A DNA stretch of 18,231 bases, taken from Lactobacillus sp. UBA5815 (GTDB taxonomy: Bacteria > Bacillota > Bacilli > Lactobacillales > Lactobacillaceae). The notes below the pieces were generated by a model. That model saw nothing but the letters and a program-made list of their open reading frames with translations. It made no database searches and was not told the origin of the DNA. Below are positions 1-6,348 of this stretch, piece after piece (the stretch's first letter is position 1; each line of letters begins with the position of its first letter). The position numbers and the translations under genes are program-made. Location of the stretch: contig DICX01000014.1 of assembly GCA_002417825.1 (NCBI GenBank), positions 1-18,231 on the forward strand, read 5' to 3'.

Positions 1-90
1 AAGAAGCAACGTCGTCATTTGAGAAAATCTGCTATCGTTTCAGCTAGTGATTTTAAGCGCATCAAACAGATGCTTTCCCAAATGCGTTAA
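1..90 (+). CDS. rpmI: 50S ribosomal protein L35, C-terminal part (5' end outside window)
   Basis: The first 90 bases read as 29 residues and a TAA stop in frame 1. They match the basic C-terminal half of L35, with the RRHLRKSAIVS stretch followed by a KRIKQML helix. L35 is a small, lysine- and arginine-rich protein of the large ribosomal subunit. The start codon, and presumably infC (IF3), lie left of the window. rplT follows after 33 nt with no terminator between them, which fits the usual infC-rpmI-rplT operon. In related bacteria this operon is feedback-regulated at a leader upstream of infC, which is not visible here. The identity is supported by both sequence and position. Confidence 0.93.
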   Translation, partial: KKQRRHLRKSAIVSASDFKRIKQMLSQMR

Positions 91-123
91 ATTTGACTAG
101 AACATATTGAGGAGGATTTCGAG

Positions 124-480
124 ATGCCAAGAGTTAAAGGCGGAACCGTTACACGTAAACGTCGTAAGAAGATTTTAAAGTTAGCTAAAGGCTACCGTGG
201 TGCAAAGCACTTACAATTTAAAGCAGCCAGCACGCAATTGTTTGTTTCATATAAATATGCTTTTCGCGATCGCCGCAAAGTCAAGAGTGAATATCGGAAG
301 ATTTGGATTGCTCGTATCAATGCTGCAGCAAGACAAAATGATCTTTCATACAGCAAGATGATGCATGGTTTGAAAGTTGCCGGTGTTGACATCAATCGTA
401 AAATGTTGGCAGACATCGCTTATCATGATGAAAAAACTTTTTCTGAATTAGCCGAAACTGCCAAGAAAGCTCTTGCTTAA
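124..480 (+). CDS. rplT: 50S ribosomal protein L20
   Basis: The protein is 118 residues, the normal length for L20. It has the hallmark basic N-terminus (PRVKGGTVTRKRRKK, then LAKGYRGAK) and the conserved core FRDRRKVKSEYRKIWIARINAAAR. L20 binds 23S rRNA early in 50S assembly and is essential for assembly of the subunit. The long basic N-terminal extension threads into rRNA, and the globular C-terminal half starts near residue 60. The start is supported by a GAGGAGG-type ribosome site ending about 9 nt before the ATG. It lies 33 nt after rpmI in the same operon, and a strong hairpin terminator begins 12 nt after the stop. Confidence 0.98.
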   Translation: MPRVKGGTVTRKRRKKILKLAKGYRGAKHLQFKAASTQLFVSYKYAFRDRRKVKSEYRKIWIARINAAARQNDLSYSKMMHGLKVAGVDINRKMLADIAYHDEKTFSELAETAKKALA

Positions 481-491
481 GCAGTGGGCTT

Positions 492-535
492 AAAAAGCGT
501 GTTCTTCTTTTTTGATTGGGAAGACACGCTTTTTT
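492..535 (+). terminator. Rho-independent terminator of the rpmI-rplT operon
   Basis: The 5' arm AAAAAGCGTGT(T)CTTC at 492-507 pairs with GAAGACACGCTTTTT at 521-535. There is one bulged T, and the hairpin ends in a run of Ts. It sits 12 nt after the rplT stop. The last bases overlap a candidate promoter for yqeG. Confidence 0.88.
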
Positions 536-544
536 ATATATAAT
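516..544 (+). promoter_or_regulatory. Candidate promoter of the yqeG operon, nested in the rplT terminator
   Basis: A TTGGGA at 516-521, a 17-bp spacer and a perfect TATAAT at 539-544 form a good sigma-A-type promoter. Transcription would start near 551, only about 16 nt before the yqeG ATG, and the leader would begin almost at the ribosome site. The -35 and the spacer coincide with the loop and 3' arm of the terminator hairpin. This is a motif match only and was not tested. Confidence 0.45.
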
Positions 545-566
545 AGGATTTAAGGAAGTGAAGCCA

Positions 567-1088
567 ATGTTACTGAGGCCAACGTATACGATTGATTCAA
601 TCTATCATTTGAATGAAAATCAATTGAAAAAAATGGGGATCAAAGCCATCTTTGCCGATTTAGACAATACCTTGCTTGCTTGGAATGTTAAGCAAACCGC
701 TCAAGAAATGGACGAATTGAACCATCGGCTTCAGAAGGTTGGCATTAAATTAGTCGTGATCTCAAATAACACCTTTACACGTGTCGATAAAGTTTTGGCC
801 CCTTATCAAATCTCGTTTTTAGCTCGGGCAAAAAAGCCATTGCCATTTGGAATCAGAAAAGCATTGCGACACTTTCACTTGAGACGAGAAGAAGTTTTGA
901 TGGTGGGCGATCAATTGATCACAGATATGCAAGCTGGAAATTTGGCAGGTGTACGAAGTGTTTTAGTCAGACCATTGGTTTCTAGTGATCGCTGGAACAC
1001 GCAGATCAATCGGTTTTTTGAACGATTTGTTTTTAAGTTTTGGGCGGTTTCAGGTCGGAAAATCAAATTCAGGGAGTATCTTAAATGA
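567..1088 (+). CDS. yqeG: YqeG family HAD-type phosphatase
   Basis: The product is a HAD-superfamily (class IIIA) phosphatase of 173 residues. HAD motif I is FADLDNTLLAWN with the catalytic pair D31 and D33. Motif II is ISNNT (S66), the lysine is K89 or K90, and motif III/IV is VGDQLITD with D115 and D120. The family removes phosphate by an aspartyl-phosphate intermediate. The physiological substrate is not settled, although sequence similarity to phosphatidylglycerophosphate phosphatases is known. I chose the ATG at 567, with AAGGAAGTG upstream. A longer in-frame reading from 516 would begin inside the terminator and has no ribosome site. The stop overlaps yqeH by 4 bp (ATGA), so the two genes are probably translationally coupled. 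This is the first gene of the yqeG-yceD operon. Confidence 0.93.
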   Translation: MLLRPTYTIDSIYHLNENQLKKMGIKAIFADLDNTLLAWNVKQTAQEMDELNHRLQKVGIKLVVISNNTFTRVDKVLAPYQISFLARAKKPLPFGIRKALRHFHLRREEVLMVGDQLITDMQAGNLAGVRSVLVRPLVSSDRWNTQINRFFERFVFKFWAVSGRKIKFREYLK

Positions 1089-2194
1089 ATGAAATCATCA
1101 GGTGTATCGGATGTGGCAGTGTGTTGCAGTCTGAAAAAAAAGAACAGCCAGGTTATTTGCCGGAAAGACTTTTAAAGAGTGCTGTGACGACACCAGAAGC
1201 ATCGATTTATTGTCAGCGTTGTTTCCGACTACGTCACTATAATGAAATCCAACCCGTAGATATTGCACATCATGATTTTTTGGCTTTGCTGAATACACTC
1301 GCATCAAAAAAAGCATTGATCGTCAATGTTGTGGATCTGTTTGATTTCAATAATTCATTGATTCCGTCTTTGAAGCGCTTTATCGGTGATAATGACTTTA
1401 TTTTAGTGGGAAACAAGTCAGATTTGTTTTCGACGCACTTAAAAGAAACTAAAATAAAAGATTGGATGCGACAAGAAGCCAATCGAGCTGGATTGAAACC
1501 AAAGAAGATTTTTCTTGTGAGTGCTCAAAAGCAGCACCATCTTTTATCACTCATCGATGAACTTAAGTCAGCTTCGCGTCATCAAGACATTTATTTCGTT
1601 GGTGCAACGAATGTCGGAAAATCGACGCTTGTGAATCAGATTATTGGACTACTAGGTGAAGACAATCATTTGATCACCACTTCTCGTTTTCCTGGGACGA
1701 CTTTGGATCAAATCAAAATTCCGTTAGATACGGGACACTTTTTGATCGATACACCGGGAATTTTGGTTCCTTCACAGCTCGTGACACATTTGGATGCGAA
1801 AGAATTAGATAAGGTGATGCCGCATAAAACGCTTAGACCAATCAATTTTCAACTTGAACCGCAGCAAACGCTGTTTCTCGCTGGGTTAGGCCGAATCGAT
1901 TTTGTTTCGGGAGATCCTTGTGGCTTTACTGTTTATGCAGCACGTGATCTTTATGTCCATCGAACCAAAACAATGAATGCAGATCAATTTTACGAGACAC
2001 ATTTAGGGGATTTGCTTTCACCACCACAAAAACCATCTGAATTGCCACCATTTCGAAGTCAAACCTATCGTTCAACGGTTAAGAGCGACTTACTGTTTGG
2101 TGGAATTGCTTTTGTTACCGTTCCTGCTGGTATCGTGGTTAAAACGTATACTCCTGGTGGCATTGGCCAAGGTATCCGGCGCGCATTGATTTAA
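1085..2194 (+). CDS. yqeH: Ribosome biogenesis GTPase YqeH (circularly permuted)
   Basis: The 369-residue protein begins with a zinc finger made by C7-x2-C10 and C43-x2-C46. A circularly permuted GTPase domain follows, with its motifs in the order G4 (NKSD, 110-113), G5 (SAQ, 146-148), G1/P-loop (GATNVGKST, 173-181), G2 (T205/T206 region) and G3 (DTPG, 222-225). The C-terminal third is the family's RNA/protein-binding region. YqeH homologues are needed for assembly of the 30S subunit. The start at 1085 overlaps the end of yqeG and has AGGGAG 8 nt upstream. In many Firmicutes, yqeH is followed by aroE and/or yhbY. Here nadD follows after 11 nt, so yhbY is missing from this position. Confidence 0.97.
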   Translation: MNEIIRCIGCGSVLQSEKKEQPGYLPERLLKSAVTTPEASIYCQRCFRLRHYNEIQPVDIAHHDFLALLNTLASKKALIVNVVDLFDFNNSLIPSLKRFIGDNDFILVGNKSDLFSTHLKETKIKDWMRQEANRAGLKPKKIFLVSAQKQHHLLSLIDELKSASRHQDIYFVGATNVGKSTLVNQIIGLLGEDNHLITTSRFPGTTLDQIKIPLDTGHFLIDTPGILVPSQLVTHLDAKELDKVMPHKTLRPINFQLEPQQTLFLAGLGRIDFVSGDPCGFTVYAARDLYVHRTKTMNADQFYETHLGDLLSPPQKPSELPPFRSQTYRSTVKSDLLFGGIAFVTVPAGIVVKTYTPGGIGQGIRRALI

Positions 2195-2205
2195 GGGATG
2201 TTGAG

Positions 2206-2829
2206 ATGAAATATTCGGTTGAAAATCTGACGAAAGTCAAACCAGCGGCAGTGAAATCGAAACGTCGTCAAGTCGGCATTTTGGGAGGTACATTCGATCC
2301 TGTACACAATGCCCATTTAATGATTGCAGATCAAGTATTGACACAACTTCATTTGGATGAAATCTGGTTTATCCCAGACAATATTCCACCGCACAAACCG
2401 CTAGATGACAGAAGTGATACAGATGAACGTATTCATATGTTGAATCTAGCAACTCAAGACAACCCACGTTTCAAAGTGAAACTTTTTGAAATCATGCGTG
2501 GTGGCGTCTCATACACGGCAGATACGCTCCGCTTTTTGCATCGAAAATATCCACAAAATGATTACTATTTGATTTTAGGTAGTGACCAAGCAGATACGTT
2601 TTCTGAATGGCATCAACCAGAGGAAATCGTCAAAATGGCCACACTAGTCGGTGTCAAACGTGCAAATTATCCGGTTCAAAATTTATATCCCATTATTTGG
2701 CTGGATGTTCCAGATTTGGCGATTTCATCGACGCAAATCAGACAAGCAATCATGCAGGGACGCTCGATTCGCTATCTGGTTCCCGAAACTGTTTGGTCGT
2801 ATCTTATTGAAAAGGGGTTATATCGATGA
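2206..2829 (+). CDS. nadD: Nicotinate-nucleotide adenylyltransferase
   Basis: NadD transfers AMP from ATP to nicotinate mononucleotide, giving deamido-NAD in the last steps of NAD synthesis. The 207-residue protein has the nucleotidyltransferase fold. The GGTFDPVHNAH motif is at 27-37, with the HxxH ATP-binding pair H34 and H37, and the second signature ISSTQIR is at 173-179. About 22 residues precede the core. This lysine-rich extension is typical of lactobacilli, and no internal ATG lies before the motif. AAGGGA at 2193-2198, 7 nt before the ATG, supports the start. The gene overlaps yqeK by 4 bp, and NadD-YqeK adjacency is widely conserved. Confidence 0.96.
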   Translation: MKYSVENLTKVKPAAVKSKRRQVGILGGTFDPVHNAHLMIADQVLTQLHLDEIWFIPDNIPPHKPLDDRSDTDERIHMLNLATQDNPRFKVKLFEIMRGGVSYTADTLRFLHRKYPQNDYYLILGSDQADTFSEWHQPEEIVKMATLVGVKRANYPVQNLYPIIWLDVPDLAISSTQIRQAIMQGRSIRYLVPETVWSYLIEKGLYR

Positions 2830-3452
2830 CGGAATTGTTTTTTCCGAAAACGTATTCTTCATTAACAAGTGCGCAATTGATTGCTAAAGAAAAAGCCAAT
2901 ATGGATACGGTGCGTTTCGAACATTGTGTTCGTGTTAGTCGTACTGCTAGAAAGTTAGCTGAACAGAATCAATTCGATCCTGATAAGGCGGCATTAGCTG
3001 GATTTGTACATGATTATGCCAAACAGATGCCTGAAGAAGCTTTTAGAACGGCTATCGTTCAAGAAAAAATGTCATCGGAGCTTTTAAAATGGAATCGTTC
3101 GATCTGGCATGGCACGGTTGGCTGGTTCTTTGTTCAACGTGATTTAAAGATCAATGACGCTGAAATCTTAACGGCGATTCGGCGGCATACGACGGGAGAT
3201 GTCGAAATGACGACCTTAGATAAGATCGTTTTTTTAGCAGATTATATCGAGCCTGGACGTGATTTTGAAGGCGTGGAACAGGCACGCCAAATTGGCTATG
3301 CAGACTTGAATGCAGGTGTAGGGTATGAACTGGCACACACACTGGCTTTTTTGATCAAGAAACGTGCTAAAGTGTATCCTAAAACTTTGGCTGCATATAA
3401 TGTATGGGCAGCACAGTCTTCAAGCTCAGTAAAAAAAGAAGGGAAACAATAA
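2826..3452 (+). CDS. yqeK: HD-domain hydrolase YqeK (symmetrical Ap4A hydrolase type)
   Basis: The protein has 208 residues and an HD-domain metal centre. H33 lies in FEHCVRVSR, H62-D63 in VHDYAK, and H95 in WHGTVGW. H121 lies in RRHTTGD, and D139 in LADYIEPGRDF. This is the YqeK pattern. Characterised members cut diadenosine tetraphosphate symmetrically to two ADP using a di-iron or related metal site, which limits the alarmone Ap4A. The short N-terminal extension (about 28 residues) and a C-terminal serine/lysine tail are not conserved features. The ATG overlaps the nadD stop (ATGA), and AAGGGG lies within the nadD 3' end as its ribosome site. The rsfS ATG comes 1 nt after its stop. Confidence 0.94.
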   Translation: MTELFFPKTYSSLTSAQLIAKEKANMDTVRFEHCVRVSRTARKLAEQNQFDPDKAALAGFVHDYAKQMPEEAFRTAIVQEKMSSELLKWNRSIWHGTVGWFFVQRDLKINDAEILTAIRRHTTGDVEMTTLDKIVFLADYIEPGRDFEGVEQARQIGYADLNAGVGYELAHTLAFLIKKRAKVYPKTLAAYNVWAAQSSSSVKKEGKQ

Positions 3453-3453
3453 C

Positions 3454-3810
3454 ATGGAAAGTCAAAAGCTGTTGGATCTTGTATTAAAGGCCATTTCTGA
3501 TCGACATGGTGAACAGACGCAAGCTTATGATATGCGTGGTATCAGTATTTTAACTGATTATTACGTGGTTACGAGTGCAGGTTCTCAGCGGCAATTGCAT
3601 GCGATTGCCAATCAGATCATACAAACACTTCATGAGAACCATGAAACGAATTATCGAATTGAGGGAAGCCACGATTCGAGTTGGCTCTTGGTAGATTTAA
3701 ATGATGTCGTCGTTGATCTGTTTACACAAGAAGCACGACAGTTCTATGGTGTAGAAAAATTGTGGGAATCCGGCAAACGCCTTGAAATTGAAGAAGCTCA
3801 AGAGCAATGA
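3454..3810 (+). CDS. rsfS: Ribosomal silencing factor RsfS
   Basis: The 118-residue protein is of standard length for the RsfS/YbeB/Iojap family. It shows the family core DMRGISILTDYYVVTSAGSQRQLHAIA (written here as motif names D-R-S/T-DYYV-SA-S-RQ) and the terminal WLLVDLNDVVVDLF-FYGVEKLW region. RsfS binds L14 on the 50S subunit, blocks subunit joining and so dampens translation during starvation. It starts 1 nt after yqeK, with an AAGGGA site upstream, and overlaps the next gene by 4 bp. In Bacillus and many lactobacilli the next gene is yqeM, a predicted SAM-dependent methyltransferase. Here ylbM comes directly after rsfS instead. Confidence 0.96.
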   Translation: MESQKLLDLVLKAISDRHGEQTQAYDMRGISILTDYYVVTSAGSQRQLHAIANQIIQTLHENHETNYRIEGSHDSSWLLVDLNDVVVDLFTQEARQFYGVEKLWESGKRLEIEEAQEQ

Positions 3811-4958
3811 GTGTCGTTGGAATCATCGCTGAATTCAATCCGTTTCATAGCGGCCACGAATTTTTGCTGAATCAAGCACGGCTGATTGCAAAAGATGATC
3901 CTATCATTGTCATGATGAGTGGTGATTATGTTCAACGTGGTGAAATGGCAATCTTGGATAAATGGTCGCGTGCTCAGGCTGCTTTAGGTCAAGGCGCTGA
4001 TCTTGTCTTTGAGCTGCCGTTTAGCTATGCTGTTCAACCAGCAGATATTTTTGGTGGCGGTGCACTCCGCTTGCTGAGCCAGTTGGGGGTTCGTGATCTT
4101 GTTTTTGGTGTTGAAGAAGCCAATTTGAATTTCGATTATCTTGGTCAGAAAATTGCGAATGTCCCACAGCGTTATCTTGATTTTCAAGATTACACACAAA
4201 CTTATGCGACACAATACAATCAAATGGTCGCACGTGAAGTGGGGCATGAAGTGAATCAGCCCAATCTCACGCTTGCAGTGAGTTATGCGGTTGCCAACAC
4301 ACAATTGCCCAATCCATTGAACTTGTATCCTGTGACACGTTTAGGGGCTAATCATGATGATCTTGTCGTGCGTGAAAATGCGGTTGCTAGTGCAACAGCA
4401 ATTCGAAATTTGCTTTGGCATCAAAAAAACGTGTCATTGTCTGAATGGCTGCCGCCGATTGAGATACAAGCACTCGATCAGCAGAAAATCAAACCAAATT
4501 GGAATTTGTTGTTTGATTTTTTGAAATATCGCTTGGAATCAAGTTCACCAGAGCAGTTACGCGAAATCTATCAGATGAGTGAAGGCCTTGAATACAAAAT
4601 GAAAGCCGAAATTCATCAAGCACGTGACTTCACAGACTTTTTGAGACGAATCAAATCGAAACGATATACCTATGCCCGACTTCGCCGTTTATGTTTGTAT
4701 ACGCTGCTTAACGTGACGACCAACGATCTTTTTGCTTCTTATGATCAGATCACGCCACAATTGTTAGGATATACGAAACGGGGCAGGCATTATTTAAAAC
4801 GAAATCGAAAAAAGTTTGAATTGGGATTGATTTCTAAAGTGGATAAGAAAAATTCGGAAAGCGGTACGCTGTGTCTGCAAATCCGTGTTGATCGGCTGTA
4901 TGAGCAATTGATCGGTGTCGATCAGAACTTTGGACGTCGTCCCGTGGAGGTCAAATAA
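3807..4958 (+). CDS. tmcAL: tRNA(Met) cytidine acetate ligase (TmcAL, YlbM family)
   Basis: The protein has 383 residues. It begins with the nucleotidyltransferase-like signature GIIAEFNPFHSGH, in which H14-S-G-H17 is the ATP-binding HxGH motif. Also visible are MSGDYVQRGE, a VFELPF segment, and ASATAIRN near residue 190. Characterised TmcAL uses acetate and ATP, through acetyl-AMP, to form N4-acetylcytidine at the wobble base of elongator tRNA-Met. The family was long annotated as UPF0348 or YlbM. Translation is probably coupled to rsfS, because the ATG overlaps its stop and the upstream ribosome site is weak. yceD starts immediately after its stop codon. Confidence 0.93.
   Translation: MSVVGIIAEFNPFHSGHEFLLNQARLIAKDDPIIVMMSGDYVQRGEMAILDKWSRAQAALGQGADLVFELPFSYAVQPADIFGGGALRLLSQLGVRDLVFGVEEANLNFDYLGQKIANVPQRYLDFQDYTQTYATQYNQMVAREVGHEVNQPNLTLAVSYAVANTQLPNPLNLYPVTRLGANHDDLVVRENAVASATAIRNLLWHQKNVSLSEWLPPIEIQALDQQKIKPNWNLLFDFLKYRLESSSPEQLREIYQMSEGLEYKMKAEIHQARDFTDFLRRIKSKRYTYARLRRLCLYTLLNVTTNDLFASYDQITPQLLGYTKRGRHYLKRNRKKFELGLISKVDKKNSESGTLCLQIRVDRLYEQLIGVDQNFGRRPVEVK
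4944..4950 (+). promoter_or_regulatory. Ribosome binding site deciding the TTG start of yceD
   Basis: GTGGAGG inside the last codons of tmcAL ends 8 nt before a TTG codon that directly follows the tmcAL TAA. No ATG or GTG is placed as well, so this site argues for TTG as the true yceD start. Confidence 0.7.
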
Positions 4959-5501
4959 TTGTTAGTTTATCATTTTTCAAAAATTGAAACGATGACGGCA
5001 TCGTCCTTGACGATTTCAGAAGAAGTCACGATGACAGATGCTTTCTTTAAGCGCGCTCAGGAAATGCTATCTTCTGCAAAACATGTTCACGTTGAAGGAA
5101 CTTTGAGTCGACAAGCTCCTTTCGTCGTGGGTGATTTTCATGTCATGGCGAATGTGACGGCGCCGTCTTCACGCAGTCTGACGCCGGTTGACTTTCCGCT
5201 TGATTTTCATTTTACGGAAAATTATGCGGAACAAATGCCGCCAGAAGCTGACGATACAGAAGATGTCCCAATTATCCTCATTAAAAACGATTTGATCGAT
5301 CTGCAAAAGGCAATAGAAGATAATCTTCTATTGAATCTACCAACAACGATTCTGACAAATGATGAGAAAAATAAAGGAGTCTATCCATCTGGTGATGGTT
5401 GGCAAGTCGTTTCTCAGGATTCATATGAAAAAGAAAAAACACAACGCTTAAATCCGGCATTTGCGAGTTTAAAACATTTTATGGATAAAAAGAATCCATA
5501 A
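4959..5501 (+). CDS. yceD: YceD family protein (DUF177), 23S rRNA-associated
   Basis: The 180-residue protein matches the DUF177/YceD family. It carries the segment TVPSSRSLTPVDFPLDF-type (here TAPSSRSLTPVDFPLDFHF) and the acidic EDNLLLNLPTTIL region, which are its most conserved blocks. Bacterial YceD homologues, and the plant homologue, have been linked to 23S rRNA accumulation. The biochemical role is not firmly known. The start is a TTG placed directly after the tmcAL stop and backed by a GTGGAGG site. A downstream in-frame ATG at residue 12 would remove part of the conserved N-terminus. The gene closes the yqeG operon. The rpmF (L32) gene that usually follows yceD is not present in the next 139 bases. 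Confidence 0.9.
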   Translation: MLVYHFSKIETMTASSLTISEEVTMTDAFFKRAQEMLSSAKHVHVEGTLSRQAPFVVGDFHVMANVTAPSSRSLTPVDFPLDFHFTENYAEQMPPEADDTEDVPIILIKNDLIDLQKAIEDNLLLNLPTTILTNDEKNKGVYPSGDGWQVVSQDSYEKEKTQRLNPAFASLKHFMDKKNP

Positions 5502-5567
5502 AGCTGGTCGTGCGCCTCTTGTCAATGGCTACTTTTTAATATATTATTGAATCATTAAAAGTATTCT

Positions 5568-5596
5568 TTGGTTTCCTTTAATTTTTAATGTAAAAT
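5568..5596 (+). promoter_or_regulatory. Promoter of the two-component system operon
   Basis: TTGGTT at 5568-5573 and TAAAAT at 5591-5596 are separated by exactly 17 bp in a very AT-rich stretch. Transcription would start near 5603. The leader to the ATG would then be about 38 nt, and it contains the AAAGGGG ribosome site. No clear hairpin terminator separates this promoter from yceD, so some read-through is possible. Confidence 0.6.
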
Positions 5597-5640
5597 AGAC
5601 GATGATAAGAATTCGCTAAAAAAGGGGTAGCATTAAACTA

Positions 5641-6348
5641 ATGAGTAAAGTTTTGATTATTGAAGATGAAAAAAATTTAGCAAGATTTGTTGAATTGGAA
5701 CTTCAGCACGAAAATTATGAAACTTTGGTTGAATATAATGGCCGAAAGGGGTTAGATCAGGCGTTAAATGGTGATTTTGATGTTATCTTGCTTGATTTGA
5801 TGCTGCCAGAACTCAATGGCCTTGAAATCGCAAGGCGTGTTCGTCAAGTCAAGACAACGCCAATCATTATGATGACTGCGCGTGATTCTGTGATCGATCG
5901 GGTGTCTGGACTTGATCATGGGGCAGACGATTACATCGTTAAACCTTTTGCGATAGAAGAATTATTGGCTAGATTACGTGCCGTTTTACGTCGTGTTAAT
6001 TTAGAAAAGAAATCGCAAAATGGTATCGTTTCGAAACAAAAAATCGTTAAATTCAATGACTTGACGATTGAAACTGCGAATCGAATCGTTCATCGTGAGG
6101 GCAAATCGATTGATTTGACCAAGCGAGAATATAACTTGCTGATGACCTTGATTGAAAATAAAAACAACGTGGTTAGCCGAGAGCAGCTGCTGGATCAGAT
6201 TTGGGGTCCTGAATCAAAAATCGAGACGAACGTCGTTGAAGTTTATGTAAGATATCTGCGTAATAAGATTGATGTTCCAGATCGACCATCTTATATTAAA
6301 ACGGTTCGAGGAACTGGCTATATGATGAGGACCGATGACGTTGAGTAG
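5641..6348 (+). CDS. OmpR/PhoB-type response regulator (ArlR/LisR-like)
   Basis: The protein has 235 residues. The receiver domain (about 1-118) shows the acidic pocket E8-D9, the phospho-acceptor D52 in LLDLMLP, T79 and K101 in VKPF. The C-terminal winged helix (about 135-232) has the TKREYNLLMTLIENKNNVVSREQLLDQIWG block and the VRYLRNKID recognition region, ending in the RGTGYMM hairpin. It is a DNA-binding transcription factor activated by phosphorylation. The partner kinase overlaps its 3' end by 14 bp. Sequence and pairing resemble the ArlRS/LisRK class, which controls envelope and stress genes, but the target genes cannot be told from here. The ribosome site AAAGGGG lies 13 nt before the ATG, which is longer than usual. 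Confidence 0.95.
   Translation: MSKVLIIEDEKNLARFVELELQHENYETLVEYNGRKGLDQALNGDFDVILLDLMLPELNGLEIARRVRQVKTTPIIMMTARDSVIDRVSGLDHGADDYIVKPFAIEELLARLRAVLRRVNLEKKSQNGIVSKQKIVKFNDLTIETANRIVHREGKSIDLTKREYNLLMTLIENKNNVVSREQLLDQIWGPESKIETNVVEVYVRYLRNKIDVPDRPSYIKTVRGTGYMMRTDDVE

Noticed and set aside
516..566. Longer N-terminus for YqeG
   Set aside because: The extra 17 codons begin inside the rplT terminator and have no ribosome site. The ATG at 567 has a good site and matches the family's start.
3984..4304. 106-codon minus-strand frame inside tmcAL
   Set aside because: It is antisense to a well-conserved gene, with no family resemblance and no ribosome site. It is a shadow frame.
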